Of a stretch of 64,000 nucleotides of DNA, positions 47,537 through 61,178 are shown piece by piece. Made by a program: the position numbers and the translations under genes. Under the pieces are notes generated by a model. That model was not told where the DNA came from, ran no database searches, and saw only the letters and a list, made by a program, of their open reading frames with translations. The DNA is taken from NCBI RefSeq assembly GCF_022965805.1, contig NC_133104.1, forward strand, positions 41,398,682 to 41,462,681, written 5' to 3'. Position 1 is the first letter of the stretch; each line of letters begins with the position of its first letter. The stretch comes from Primulina eburnea. Its lineage: Eukaryota > Streptophyta > Magnoliopsida > Lamiales > Gesneriaceae.

Positions 47537-49173
47537 TCGGCGGGTTGTGGCGGTGAAGAATGCAAATGGAAATTGTTCAAGGCCACCAAGTTGGAAAGGA
47601 TTTCTAAAATAATTCGAGTGGTTACTGCGTGCCTTGTTATATATATCGTTCCGTTTCACTGCGTGTGTGTGTGTGTGTGTGTGTTTTTCAGATATTTTGG
47701 TATGATATATAAATATTAATCTTTTGACGGATATACAAAGATGACGATGAAAAATGGAATATTTGACGAAAATGAAAACAAATATGATAAATAAAAATGA
47801 AGACAAAGAATATGTAATCTTGCCTGAACCCTACCTATTTTCATCCCAGTCCAGAGTGAATTTCAGTGTTTGTCATACATATTTTTCGTACTTAGATTAG
47901 ATTAGATGTTAACCATTCAAAACTAGAGTTTTATTAATCGAATAAATGTACATGAATACTATATGATTAAAAATAAGATAATCATAAAAAATAATTGATA
48001 AATTTCAGCATTAAAGTAAACTTTCAGTACGTTACAAAAAGAAAATGTATACTTTCAGTATCACCCGCATTACTATGGTTATCATGACAATTAACTGACA
48101 TTGTATTGAAACAAATACGATTGTATAGTTTTCACCAAAGAAAGTATTTCTTAAATTGTTGTTTCTAGGACAAAATAATACTTTCGAGTCAGAAAAAGAA
48201 CAATCGAGTCATCCAGAATAGACTAAGACGGTGTTCGAGAGAACTTCAAGATGTATTTCTCGGTTTCTAACTGACTAGAAGTGTTTTAAAGTGTTTGTGA
48301 ATACCGATTTCTGCTTCAACTTTGTGATTTTTAACCAGAAGTATATCTGTTTATTCAATTTTGAAAAATTCGATTTGATTGGATTGATTCTGACCGAAAG
48401 CCTCGCCCCTAATTAGAATAGAGGCTACTAATATAACGTTTCAACTACTACATAAGATAGCGATCGAATTCAGAATTGCTTAGAAGTTGGAACAATCACA
48501 AGGACAAAAGACCAAACAGACAAGAACATCGAAATAAGAGAAATCTCTATAATCTCTTTCATCAGTTTCTAGTGAGTGACAACGAAAGAGCTCAAGGCGA
48601 CATAAATTTAGTTCAAAACGGAAATACAGGAGGAACCAAAACGGCTATGCACCTAACAATAGTTTAAAGAGCATGCAACAGCGGCATTTCAGTGAGAGTA
48701 AACAGCTCCATCTTTATATCAGCAGCCTCTTTAAGGAGCTGTCAATTCCCCTCCAATGCCTGGTGATGTTGAAAAAGTAGATTTTTAATACATGTTGCAA
48801 GATACACTTGCATACGATAAACAACAACAGAGGCCATACATAGGAATCAAATTGCCTTCTTACAAAATAAATGTGCTGTTTATGCAATAATACTTACTCA
48901 ACTTTGGCATGCGAAGAACAATGGATCTCATTTTGGTCTAAAACCATCTTGATGCCACAAGTATATAAAGTTTACTCAAAAGAAACTTTAAACTGAAGAC
49001 TAAACAGGAACACACATAAACAGAGTTTGGAGAAGAATTTAGAGCACATACGAACATGTTACTCAACTGATGATGCACACTAAACAAGAAAATACTTGAA
49101 TAATTAACAGATTTAAAATATCACAATTGAAAATTTCCATTTAGTTATAAAACTTGTTGGCATATACCTGAGG
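47537..49173. other. SufB leader and promoter, then 3' region of the RBP45-like gene
   Basis: A (GT)11 microsatellite lies at 47663-47684 in the probable SufB leader. From about 48450 to 49173 the sequence is likely the 3' UTR and downstream region of the RBP45-like gene. No other gene recognised. Confidence 0.45.
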
Positions 49174-50913
49174 CTACGGCTGCTGCTGGGTAGGGGCTGG
49201 ATAGTTACCATATCCAGGGTAGCCTGAATAGTACATATTTGTATCCTGCGGAGCTGGAGCATATCCATAGGTTTCGTATCCAGAGGCATATCCATAATAT
49301 CCACCATTCGACGGGTTGGCATCAACCTGACGATGGAAGATTCAAATAGATGAATTAACATGGACACGCAAGGCTCGAAAATCGAAAAGTTACAAAACAG
49401 GTAAAGTTAACCTGTTTGTTTGAAGGACTGCGGCCCCATGAGAGTCGAATGGTCTGTCCTCCCAGCTGTGTTCCACTTAGCATCCTTATAGCTTCTTCAG
49501 CACAGCTCCTAAATATATAAGATAACAAAAGCTTCACGTATACTTCTAGTCATAAATTAAAGGGAGAAAAAAACTGTAGGCACAATCAATTTACCTATCA
49601 GCAAACTGAACAAAACCACATCGTTTGCCTACAGGAATTTTTACATGAATTAATTGTCCATATTGTCCAAAAACCTGCCTCAAGTGGTCATCTGTGACAT
49701 TAGGATCCAAATTCCCAACAAAGATCTGATGTGGAAATAACAAAACTTAAAACTGTGAGCTAATGCTTTTCTAAAAATCTAGCATGTATGTATAGTTGTC
49801 GATAAATTTACTGACAGTTGTGTTAGTCGGATCATCCTCACTTGCTGTTCCTTGTGAAGCCTGGTATGAGGCTGTAATAACGAGATGCGTAGGTGAGGTT
49901 AAGCCAAAAATTATAATGAAACAGGAAGGGTAAAGGTGGAGAAGTAAAACAAAGTTGATTCTAGTTTTCAGCTTTTAAGAAAAAACTGTAGGTCACATTC
50001 AAGTGAGAAAATCCAAATGGAAGTTGCATGCACGACCTTGATTCAAAACTTTGGATACAAATTTATAAAAAACTATAGGCGTTTCAGAATATTTTCAACA
50101 CAAACTAGAAAAGCAAGCAGAGAATTTCAAACAGAATGTTAACAATATGAGAGATAAATATCAAACAGCAGGCTGAAAATAATGCTACTGAACATGAAAA
50201 AATAAATTAAAAACAGCATGTTAAAAGGGGAATAATGATAGACAAGACAGGAATTGGTCACTAATTCAACTTACCAAGCACAGGTGTTGAAAATTATTGT
50301 GCGCCGATATGATAACTGATAAGTAATGGCAAAAACGATAGAACCAAGCCCCTTTCACTATTGCAATAAAATTCTAAATTTCTATAGCATGACCCAGGAA
50401 CAAGATTTGCAACGTCTTACAAAATACACATATTCAACAGGAAAATTTCCAGATTGGTAATATAGTTGTGCATCACATGCAAACAAACCACAGTCAATCT
50501 TTCTAGAATTTGTAAGCAAAGTAGCACCAAGGTCAAAAAACAAAATAAGAAATAGTATCACAATGCTGTTTGGTAACCAAACTTAAAAACAATTCAATGC
50601 ACACATGGAATATATTAACTACCCTCCAAACTACGTAGCACAGATAATCCTAATTTCTTTCCAGAAGTATCGGACATGGATGCGACACGGATACGGAGCC
50701 GACAAGCGTGTCGGATACTACAAAATCCGTGTCGTTGACTTTTTGTAGGTTTAACCAGTCAGATACGTATTGGACACGGCTAGGATATGTCATGGATACG
50801 GCATGGATCATTTCGAAAAAAGTTTTTTTTTTCTTTTTTACTTTTATTCTTAAATCATATCTATGAATATTTACATTGTATATATTTACACAATTTTTAG
50901 TTTTTAATACTAA

Positions 50914-50973
<60 letters not shown>

Positions 50974-53286
50974 GTCGTATCCTAGTCGTTTCGTGTTTTA
51001 TATTTTCAAAATTCTTCATATTGTTGTATCCATATCGTATTCGATGTTTGTGCCCGTATCCATGCAACATAGCCTCCAAATGTTTGAATGAAAGAGGAAA
51101 CGCCGAAATAGAACATGATAACTAAATCAAATTGAGGACGACTTACAGAACTGTAAGCATTGGATACACAGAAAACCAAAAAACTCCATGATGTAAGCAA
51201 ATTCACTGACCTTTGATCATTTGCCCACTCTTCATCTCAGCCTTTTCTAAAAGAAGTAACTCCAGCCTCAATTGAATAAAGAATGAAGGGTGGGAACACA
51301 AAAAAATTTAATAATTATCTAATGGCAAGAAGGAAAGTGGTACATGGATATCTTAAGATATTATAGCAGTTGAACTTAAAATTTGAAGAATAGAAGGGCT
51401 CCAAGTTTAAGAGTGACTTAATTTGTCCGAGAGCTTGGATAATAAAAGGACCGAAGGGAAATAAAGTAAAATCGCGGTATGATTAAAACCTCAAAAAGCC
51501 AAAATTAAGTGAACATTATAATAAAACTGACCTACAAAAAACCAGGCACTAAAAAGGTTATCATTTCAGCTGATATTGTCTCCAGGCCCCTATATGATAG
51601 AGCCTCCTGACACCCTGCTTTGAGACAATGGGAGTTTTTCATAAGATTATGCAAGTTTTTAACACTTCTGAACCTAAAATCTTGAAAGTACTGGAAGGAA
51701 ATGACATTATCCGTGCTTATCTTCAAGAATTCAAACTCAAAGAAAGCAACTTAATAGCACTGCTCAACAAAGACACATCATTATTGGAGAATTCCAAAAC
51801 TAAAAAGCCACCAATTCATTGAAACTGCCAAAATTCAGAGATCAAATCAAATGAAAGAGAATTAATAGCAAACTCAAATATTGCAAGTGAATCCAATGAT
51901 CCAGTAGCCAACTAAAGTAAATGACAGAAACTTGGTGCATACCTTTAGTCTGGACACCCACTTTTTGTTTGTTAGCGGCTGGACCAATTCGCATGGGCCT
52001 AGTGGAACAAAACCTTCCATTCATTTCAGTCATAGCACGAATTTGTTCACTTTCATCACTAAATCTGACAAATCCATAACCCTTTGTACGTCCTGTAGTC
52101 CTATCTGTGACAATCTTTGCACCCTTGACTGAAGAATAATTGGCCCTAAAAGTTTCTTGAAGCATGAAATCAGTAACATCAGCTGCCAAGTCTCCAACAA
52201 AGATGGTATATTCAGAAGAATCATCATGCTTTTCACCAGCACCCATAGAGGCCCAATTCATTCTAAATGTTTGCTCAACATTTGGAATCAGAGTTCCATT
52301 ATACATCTGCAGGTTTCTCTCTGCAGCAGCGTGACTAACAAATTCAATAAAGCCATAACCTTCTGACTGTCCAGTTTGCTTGTTACGAATGACTTTGACA
52401 GAGGCTACCTAAAGGATGAAAATACACTCGAGGTTAAAGTATAATTAGCCTCAACAAACAAAATTATTATGATATGTTAGAAAATCTCTCCTCGAGGTAA
52501 AAATGTCACCCATGCATGAATCACCATGTCACAATAATAATGAAAACGTAGAGTAAAGCTATGAAGAGGCGTGGAAGGTAATAGTGGTAGAAGTAACAAC
52601 CCCTACGTGACACATAAGCAGTCACCCAAGTTTTATTCCTAGCCGATGTCCCAAAAATCAACACACTTTCCATTCAACCATCCAATACTAACATAACTTT
52701 AACAAATGAACTACAGAACAATTAAAAGATGAACAAAATTAAATCTTTCTCCTAGATAATTTTTCGGGCATTCGTTATCCGGAGCATAAACCGAGCATTC
52801 AGAAAGCATACTTGATAAAATAAGGCCTCGTCTTCTTCGAAAATATCTTACAAATAAAATTGATAATTCAGAATTAACAAGTAAACCTATAAACAAACGA
52901 TTCTTATATGGGGTGTTTTGTGTGAATAAGGGCGAGGTACTAAGGGGATGTACCTCGCCAGTGGATGCGAAACAGCTATATAAGAACTGCTCATCCATCC
53001 AGTACTGAAGATCCCCAATCCAGAGACTACGTATTCCATCGTCTGCTATAGGTTGAGAAGCTGGCGCAGTGGCATATTGATGTGGCATTTGAGGTGGCGC
53101 AGTGGCCTGTGGAGGCGGCTGTTGGTAGTAATATGCCGAGGCAGGTGGCTGTTGGGGCGGGGGAACCTGGAACTGTGGTTGAGGCGGCTGAGTCATCCAC
53201 GGCTGTGGTGGCTGTTGCGGTGGCTGCTGCTGGTATTGCGGTGGAACCATGGGCGGCGGGACCATTGTGTTTCCTGGCTGCATCAT
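49174..53286 (-). CDS. RBP45/RBP47-type RNA-binding protein with three RRMs
   Basis: Six exons, read leftward: 53286-52954, 52408-51943, 49871-49816, 49725-49595, 49508-49412, 49326-49174; 411 residues. Residues 1-80 are Pro/Gln-rich (MVPPQYQQQPPQQPPQ and similar). RRM1 (about 86-165) has SLWIGDL and GYGFIEF, RRM2 (about 178-255) has YTIFVGDL and GYGFVRF, and RRM3 (about 285-355) has TIFVGNL and CGFVQF. The tail is Tyr/Gly/Pro-rich (GGYYGYASGYETYGYAP) and ends in QQQP. This is the plant RBP45/RBP47/UBP1 layout: poly(A)- or U-rich RNA-binding proteins found in the nucleus and in stress granules. Introns split RRM1 after its first third and RRM3 near its end, as usual for the family. The 2-kb intron 2 holds a (TA)27 tract. 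RBP45 is favoured over RBP47 by length and the short N-terminus. Confidence 0.93.
50640..51085. repeat. Possible fold-back element inside an RBP45 intron
   Basis: The left part (about 50665-50800) is rich in GGACACGGATACGG-like words and the right part (about 50975-51067) in their complements (CGTATCC, GTATCCATGC), around an AT-rich centre with the microsatellite. This suggests an old inverted-repeat element. No target duplication was found. Confidence 0.35.
50917..50970. repeat. (TA)27 microsatellite
   Basis: Twenty-seven uninterrupted TA units within intron 2 of the RBP45-like gene. Probably length-variable between individuals. Confidence 0.95.
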
Positions 53287-53641
53287 CGTTGTGCTCGAGG
53301 GAGAAGAGGATTATAGCAAAACCCTAATTGGATCTGCGGATGAGGGGCTAGTGGAGAGAGAACCCTAGTAGATAGTCGAGGCTTTTTGGCGATACCTCGA
53401 CCCCACACACACACACAATCATGTTAACCAACATTTATTTTTGGTATTGTATATGCATATTATTACATCATGACCTTCATAAATACTAGTGTATCGTGTA
53501 CTTGTATAATATTTTTTATAATTCATTTGATTTATATTTAAATAAGAATCAAAATATAATTATAAAAAATAATGAATGATTACACTATAATTCTGATATA
53601 TAAATTGAAAAATAAAAGAATAAAAAAATGATTTCAGTGAG
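53287..53641. other. Promoter region of the RBP45-like gene
   Basis: Contains a short (CA)n run near 53405-53416. No other gene recognised. Confidence 0.4.
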
Positions 53642-54653
53642 AATTAAACCTATAATCTAAACTCCAAGAAACAATGACTCTATCCGTTGAACTATATATA
53701 ATTTACATTCAAATTTTAACATTTTATTAATATATATAATTATTAAAACAAATCATGACAACAAAGTTAGTTATTCTAAATGTCTCAAATTTAATAAAAT
53801 AATAATATAGATTTTACCATTTTATTTCAAAAATAAGCTCCAAAAAAATAAAAATGACACATCTTGTTCAAAATTTTATTAAAAAAAATTGTATTATTTT
53901 TCCTTTTTTGTATGAACAAGATATTCCATTTTAATTTAGATGGACCATTACTCATTTATGGCATTCCAATTAAATATAAATATTGAGTTTACTTTTTTCC
54001 CCTGATTGTAAGAACATTATTTTTAACATTAATTTGAATGCACATATCTTTCTCAATGTGTAAAAAATTATATCACTACCTCACACAGATTGTGAGCAAA
54101 TTTGAGCTTTTGATTTTTCGATCACAACTGTGTTAATTTTATAACCAATTAAACCTATAACCTAAACTCCAAGAAACAATGACTCTATCCGCTGAACTAT
54201 ATATAATTTACATTCAAATTTTAACATTTTATTAATATATATAATTATTAAAACAAACCATGACAACAAAGTTAGTTATTCTAAATGTCTCAAACTTAAT
54301 AAAATAATAATATAGATTTTACCATTTTATTTCAAAAATAAGCTCCAAAAAAATAAAAATGACACATCTTGTTCAAAATTTTATTAAAAAAAATTGTATT
54401 ATTTTTCCTTTTTTGTATGAACAAGATATTCCATTTTAATTTAGATGGACCATTACTCATTTATGGCATTCCAATTAAATATAAATATTGAGTTTACTTT
54501 TTTCCCCTGATTGTAAGAACATTATTTTTAACATGAATTTGAATGCACATATCTTTCTCAATGTGTAAAAAATTATATCACTACCTCACACAGATTGTGG
54601 GCAAATTTGAGCTTTTGATTTTTCGATCACAACTGTGTTAATTTTATAACCAA
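53642..54653. repeat. 505-bp direct tandem duplication
   Basis: Copy 1 runs 53642-54146 and copy 2 54147-54653, differing by only a few substitutions, so the event is fairly recent. On the minus strand each unit begins with tRNA-like words: TAGTTCAACGGATAGAGT (A-box-like; GC for AC in copy 2), then GGTTTAATT (B-box-like) about 35 bases later. The unit may therefore include a tRNA-derived SINE head. No protein frame. Confidence 0.85.
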
Positions 54654-55115
54654 TGCATATTCGAAAAATAGAGATTCTGAATTTCATGTATCTAAAATAT
54701 ATTCTGATAGTATATTTGGTTTATATTAATCAAATGGTACATGTTTTCCCTGCAAAGTATGGTTCTCTAGTAGGAATATGGGGTTTCCAACAGGACAACT
54801 AAAAGAAAGATAATAATTTAATAGCTCTAATAATGTCTAAATGCCAAGCCAATTATATGCGAACCAAAAAGAAATCAATCAAATGATCATCTGTAGTTAG
54901 AAATAGAAGCAAGTGTGAGTTTCATACAGCACAAGCAATCTCAGGTTGACAACAGAACCTAGACTCTTTCAGGCTCATATTTCATTTCTCGACTTCAGCA
55001 GCTTTCGATATGGAACCAGGGCACAAGCACAAGCACAAGCACAGGCACGGTCCAAGTGGAAACGTCAACAGACAGATCCATATGTGTGATAAATGGTATT
55101 GAACTATTTTGGAGA
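54654..55115. other. 3' flank of the TOM1/TOM3-like gene
   Basis: Likely 3' UTR. It contains a short hexamer run, GCACAA repeated near 55020-55046. Confidence 0.45.
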
Positions 55116-58100
55116 CTAGTGCATGGGATGGTATGGGGCTGATATCCGTTTGGGGGGTAGCTTTCGCAAGATGTACAGAACAAGAGCTGATGGAAGAATC
55201 TCAACCAGCTACAATTGAAGTATATGAGTAAGCTATTAGCCACGAGTAAATGCAATGCACATATGAAGTACACTTCTACAAGTAAGATGAATGTTATGTC
55301 TTCAAAGAATGTTCCATTGATGTTAAACATGTATGCCCTTTGTCTAAGAATATACATACACTATACAAGAGCCCCTTGGAGAAACACATTGATATTTTTT
55401 TTGTGAGAAGTATAAATTTACCAAGCTATCCTTCCATATGTTTCATGACATCAATTTATTAACAAAAAATCTATACATCAAAGTGATAAGTATGAAGGGA
55501 GGTCATGGAGATTTTTTTTATCTCCTTGCTGCATCACTAATCAAATTGATCAAAATGGCACCTTAGAGGTTTTAATTAATCTCGTTGGTATATTGTCAAT
55601 CGAATTGTACAAATACTCAAACAACCTTTTTTCATATTTAGTTGAAACAAGAACATAATTTTTTTTATATAAAACAATCATCCAAACTTACTAAAATAAC
55701 ATAAATTTTATTGAAAATTTGATCCAACCTGGTATACTTGATATTATTAGTGACAGAGATTACAACAACTTAGGTAAATTAATTTGTATCACATGTGAGT
55801 CGCACCTAGTATAAATGAAGCTAGTTATTGAATAGTGATTAAACAGAGATCTGTCAAGCTTAAAGAATACCGTGTAATAGATTAAATTCAGCACAGGATG
55901 GTCCAATACATCAAGTGATTCATCTGAATCCAAAGCTGACAGCAGAACCTGTGGTAAAGGAAGATTTTTATAGACATTAGACACAAATAAAGAACTCAGT
56001 AAAGCAGTCATATGAGAAAAAATTAGATACTGCAGTGAAAGTCAGTGACTAGGAGTAACATCCAGTGGATAACATGATAATTTCAACATGAAGGTTCAGA
56101 TCCATTGAATCTCTTAAATTTGTGCCCGTTTTTCCCCCGACTGTCGCTAAAATTTCCTAGGAACTTTAAGCACAAAAAAATTGAAACCCGAGCAAAAATT
56201 CTACCCATTTCCATGCAATTTAGATACAAAGGAAATTGAATTCCCATCCATAACCAAGCTTACCGGGTGATATTCAACTACAATGATAATTTCATTTGAA
56301 TATAAGTTGATTATACCATGGCAAAAACAACTTTAATTCTCTACTGAAATCATAAATCTAGGCAAAGGCAGCACAATTCAATATGAATCTTACCACGAAG
56401 CACCTTATTAGAAAACAAGTGAAACATATAGCTGTCACCGATCCAACCTGTAACATTGAATTCTGATCAGTTACCACAAAGCACCTTATTCGAAAACAAA
56501 TTAAACATATAGCTGTCACCGATTCAACCTGTAACATTGAACTCTGGTCAGCTAATACAAAGGATCAAAAGGAACAAATCAACAATAAGCTACACAATTA
56601 AATAATCCCTACAGTAGGAATTTTGATGCAAAAATCAAGGTGATAAAAGGAAACTTGATAACAATTAAATTAGCTCAATATTAGAAACGGTAACTTTTAA
56701 TGATAAAAGCTAAGATACTAAATCATACTATTTGCACGTCTTATACCAGATAAAACATGATAAAATGGCACAGACCTCACGAAGCTTCTTTCTCCTCCCT
56801 CTGGATTCAATGGGAAAGCGCCTCAGAATGAAAAATAACCTGGGGGAAGGAATAGATAAAATTGGGAAAAAACTCCAAAGGAATCCAAACTTCGGAATTG
56901 AAGGAGCCAACTGGAAGAAACTGACACTGTATCGACAAGCGGTTAAATAAACAAGATACTCAGAACTAACCGTCCTCCGTATAGCAGAAAACCTAATGCA
57001 GCGATAAATGATACCACTGCAGATATAAACAGAGGTGAGAAAAACAGATGTGTAACATATCAATATCTTAGGTAAACCAAGCAAGACAATGTTTAATTTT
57101 TTTTATGAACACTGTTTGAAATGTAAAAAACAAAGAAGTATGGTGAGACTAACCAGTAATAAAAATCTTTCCAATAAATTCCACAACACTGTTGTCATTG
57201 ATCCAGATGTATATCCAGATGCAGACCTGCTGTCAAGACATCTTTTAGCAATTTAACCTCTCAAATGAAAATATATCGCATACAAATTTCTGAAATATTC
57301 TAACTTTCTAAAAGTTCCAATATAAGCAAAAGAAGCAAAAATTTGGAGCATAGTTAAAAGGTCATAGTAATGCAGAAAGTGTTGAAATTTAAAAAATGTC
57401 GAAGGCCTCGATGATGGTATTTAAAAAGGCTGTCTAGAAATGGAGTGTATCTTATTGGAAATAAAATTGAAGAAATAAATTCACCACAAAATGAGATAAT
57501 TGATGCAGTTCATGGATGTAGAAAAAATTAAAAGCAAAATCTTGGTTGAAATTATTTGAAATATAGTCAGCAGTCAATTATTTTTCTCTTGTCTGAAGTT
57601 TCTTGAATTGTCGTACAATAGTCATCATGCCCACTAATATCCTTCTTCTACTTAAATTGACATGTTATACTCGTACATATATGTGGGAAAGAGTCAGGCA
57701 ATTTCATATCTTATATTACAGTACAAATCAATCAGATTATCATACATTCAACTGTATCCTTAATTTGAAGAACTGGCAGATTTGATGAATTTAAAATAAG
57801 TTCACAACTAGGGTTATGAAGAGTCTACCGGTATTGTCAAAGTTGTGCGAAAATAAGCTTATTTGTTAGTTTGCCTTTTATGTACATGCCTTCTTGCAAT
57901 TTTATGGATATAATAAAGAACTACTGTTTTCTCCTCAAAAAAAAAAAAATTATGCATCTTCTTCCCTAGGCCACCTAATACCTCTCAGAGTGATTAGAGG
58001 GTTACTCTGCTGCACCTCTCCTATAGCAATCTTTTCAGTTTTTCCATTCAATTCTGGCGCAATCGACAGATAAAGGGTGAACAAAGTTATAATAAAACTT

Positions 58101-60484
58101 ATTAGCTGATTATATCCCCTGAGAACAAATTTCAACCGACAGAAAGTAGTTGGTTTTGTCAAGTAGCATGTGTCTTAAGGCAGTAAATGGGGAAAAATGC
58201 TAATATATGAAGCATTTAAGGAAACGGTAAAATTTTTGCAGTAGACACATATTTTCCTCCATAATTTGCTTGGTTTAATATAAATGTAGGATTTTGCATA
58301 AGCCCCATATTATCTTATGGGCGTTCTACAGAAATGCACACATGATAGAATACTGGATGAAAACTTTCATGATGGTAACAAATGCACACACAACTAAAAC
58401 CCAAGAGCTAGTGGTTATAAGCAAGATTATTGTCCCACAAAAGTATGTGAACTCACCTGTATAAAGTAGATCGCGCTGTTACTAGAAATATAGAAAACTC
58501 TCAGATTATCTGTTGGTAAACTTCTAGCCTGACCAAGAAATATGATTAAATTGTTTATCAATTCTTCATGTAAAATAGCGGCTTTTATACTGCAAAAGCA
58601 AAAAATTCTTTGACATACCAATTAAGATATGAAAAGTTATTCCATCTAATTATTGTGTTCATGAGTATTCTCATTCTGGTAATGTAGTACTTAGTATATC
58701 TCATGTTTATTACCTGATGATATATCTCTGCCCAAAAAAGGACAAGAAGTGCATATGTGGAGAAGAACAGAAGGCCAGGAAGATCCAACAGTACCAAAGT
58801 GAAAGCCTGATAAAAATATATATACATTTCATCGAGTAAGAATCGAGCATGACAAGTGCCCATAAACTTCATGGCCTAAATATGCACTGGGAAATCCACA
58901 AAACGTCATAGAAATTAATGCGATGTGCACAACTCAAGGGGCATGAAACATTCTGCCACTTGAAAAGAACATAGTAATTGGACTAGCTATCTTGATTTTT
59001 ATCCGGACCAAACCATTCTATAGGCAGTGATACCCCAACTTGTATGTAAGATGAAACTCCCCTCTTTCCTCCACAATCCAACGACAAAAATTGCAGTTAA
59101 TAGAATTATCCAGCAACTAAAAAGGTGTCACAAATAATAGTACGAAAAAATAGTTTGTTGTATGAACGAACCTAGTACATCAAGAACACCATCCGCGAGG
59201 CAGAAAGCAACAAACAATGGGCACTAACAGAAAACGTTGGAACTAGGGTCTGTATACCTTTTTACTAATATCTCAAAAATCATAAGAATTCCAACCTCTT
59301 AGGCTAAAATAATCCAAGCAAAAGAAAGTTCATAGAAAATTGTGGTGTCAATCAATTAAAAAGTATATTTACAGTGGCTGCGGTGAATCTTACCTTGGGA
59401 TGCAACAAAAACACTAGTTTGTGAAATCCAAATGAAACAGCACGGGCTGCAATTTGTAGCTTACAGTTAATCTAATGATGAATGAAGACAACAAAATTGA
59501 GTAATTTGTATACTACCTCCATTCACAATAAAGTTCATAAAGTAGAAAACCTTTTGAGTGGTCCAACCATACTCAGGCACCCTTCGTTCAATTCTTATTA
59601 GTTGAATCTGCACAAAGTTCATGCATACTCAAGCTGGAATATTCAAAATAACCTAACAAATAGATTGCAATAGAATGCAATAGTAAGTACATAGATGGCA
59701 ACATGATATATACTCAGAAACTAACTGAACACAATAGTTCATAGATAGCAAGGAATCTGAAAATTCAACAAAAAAGAGCATAAAATATCAACCTTCACCA
59801 ATTGCACCCTCTCAGCTCCAAAACGATTAAATATACTTCACTCTATATTTTTAGCAATTTAAGGGATATGAAGACAAACACCACAGTTTGAAATGCATAG
59901 TAAAACCTAAACATCCACTTAACCAGTTGATATAATGCTACGCAATTCACGAGTTGTACCTGCTTCCCTCTGTAATTCTATCACCATAGCATGAAAACGT
60001 AGAATTAGCGAATGAAAACACGTAATCATGCTGCCTGACTTAAATTCAACAGCAACAAAAAATTACCACCTAATCAGCTCACGGACCCAAACACAAACGT
60101 GGTTATGTAACAGTACTTTTTTTAATTAATTTAATTTATTCAAATCTCGACAAGCAACTAGTAAAAAAGGCTCGCAACACCAACTTTCTGAGCCCTGAAA
60201 TTAAGGAAAATCAAAGGTTCGTAAAAATATATGACAAATTCGATCAAGACACGTACAGGATCAATCCATAACAATGCGCAGACGTACATACGTAATAAAA
60301 CAATAGTACATAAATTAAGTCGACTCACGAGAGCAACGGATGAAAGAAAAGCATAAGCAGCACAGAGGGCGAAGAAGATGATGTCTTGCCATTTGGCCGA
60401 TTCATTGATCTCATGCCACCAATTCGCCGAAAGGCTTTCGGCGACGATGTCTATCGCCGAAAAGCTCAGGCTCAATCTCGCCAT
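55116..60484 (-). CDS. TOM1/TOM3-like multi-pass membrane protein
   Basis: Eleven coding exons, read leftward: 60484-60329, 59607-59517, 59446-59394, 58806-58714, 58528-58457, 57226-57154, 57016-56971, 56839-56776, 56447-56394, 55948-55871, 55208-55116; 290 residues, the usual family length. The sequence follows plant TOM1/TOM3/THH1 throughout: NWWHEINES and WQDIIFF at the start, [85 protein letters not shown] and [18 protein letters not shown], with seven hydrophobic spans. These tonoplast proteins are host factors recruited by tobamovirus replication complexes; their normal cellular role is poorly known. [10 protein letters not shown] suggests the TOM3/THH1 side of the family. A second, frame-compatible copy of exon 9 lies at 56475-56528. 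Confidence 0.92.
56475..56528 (-). other. Duplicated exon 9 of the TOM-like gene (alternative or dead)
   Basis: 54 nt with acceptor TTACAG and donor GTAACT. It encodes [18 protein letters not shown], against [18 protein letters not shown] in the exon chosen for the main model (56394-56447). The two copies are the same length and phase, separated by 27 nt, and part of an 81-bp tandem duplication (about 56391-56471 and 56472-56552) with seven differences. Four of the five exonic changes alter residues, including Leu to Arg inside a membrane helix, so this copy may be decaying. Confidence 0.75.
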
Positions 60485-61178
60485 TGCAATGGGGTTATCC
60501 CTCTACCTCTACCTCTACCTCAATCTTTCTGAACGAAAGAGTCAAACTTGATTCGCTCCATGATATTTATTATTATTTTCAACCAGAGGATGAGGGAGAT
60601 CAAAGCAATTTTGGAAATTGAAATCAAGGTTTCCTTTCACTTATTACAAATTATATATTCAACAAATCTTTGTCAGGCGGGTACGTGGACGGACGAACAT
60701 AAAAGAATAGAAGATTTAGGAGTTGCCTTGAACAAACTTTAAAAGTCACAAATGTGCGGTATTCCCGACTCCAACTGGTCGTATGTCTTAACCCAGATAC
60801 GTGCATCCTCTTCAACGTGGACAACAATTATGAATCGAACACCGGCGTAGGTATGATTGCGCTCACTCGTTGTTTCCCAAGGTTCTGGGAGAAAAAAACA
60901 TTATAATAAGAACTGTCGGCGGTAGAAATGGGTTAGTTCGATTATTGCCCACACCCCATATGAGTGGTTGAGATTCCACTTCATGGAGAAAAAAAAAATT
61001 AAAAAAAAATAAAATTAGGCCAGAACTTGGATGTACCCCTGCAGACACCGCCTGCAGGGATAGGATGAAATAATCCGTAGAAATGGGTGAATAAATGTTA
61101 ATTCGATTGATAACTTTGAACGACTAAAGTTAGAAAGATAACACATATAGATTTTTGATAATCTGATGTGTAGAATAA
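60485..61178. other. Promoter and leader region of the TOM-like gene
   Basis: The leader just upstream of the start codon has a GAGGTA hexamer repeat on the minus strand (about 60501-60522). No other gene recognised. Confidence 0.4.

Noticed and set aside
47537..47806. 90-residue N-terminal extension of the SufB frame
   Set aside because: It translates the (GT)11 microsatellite and AT-rich leader. The start at 47536 gives a normal plastid transit peptide.
51628..51822. 64-residue plus-strand frame within RBP45 intron 2
   Set aside because: Antisense to an intron, no domain or promoter seen; chance frame.
53053..53327. Two plus-strand frames rich in Trp, Leu, Arg and Val opposite RBP45 exon 1
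   Set aside because: They are antisense shadows of the GC-rich Pro/Gln coding region.
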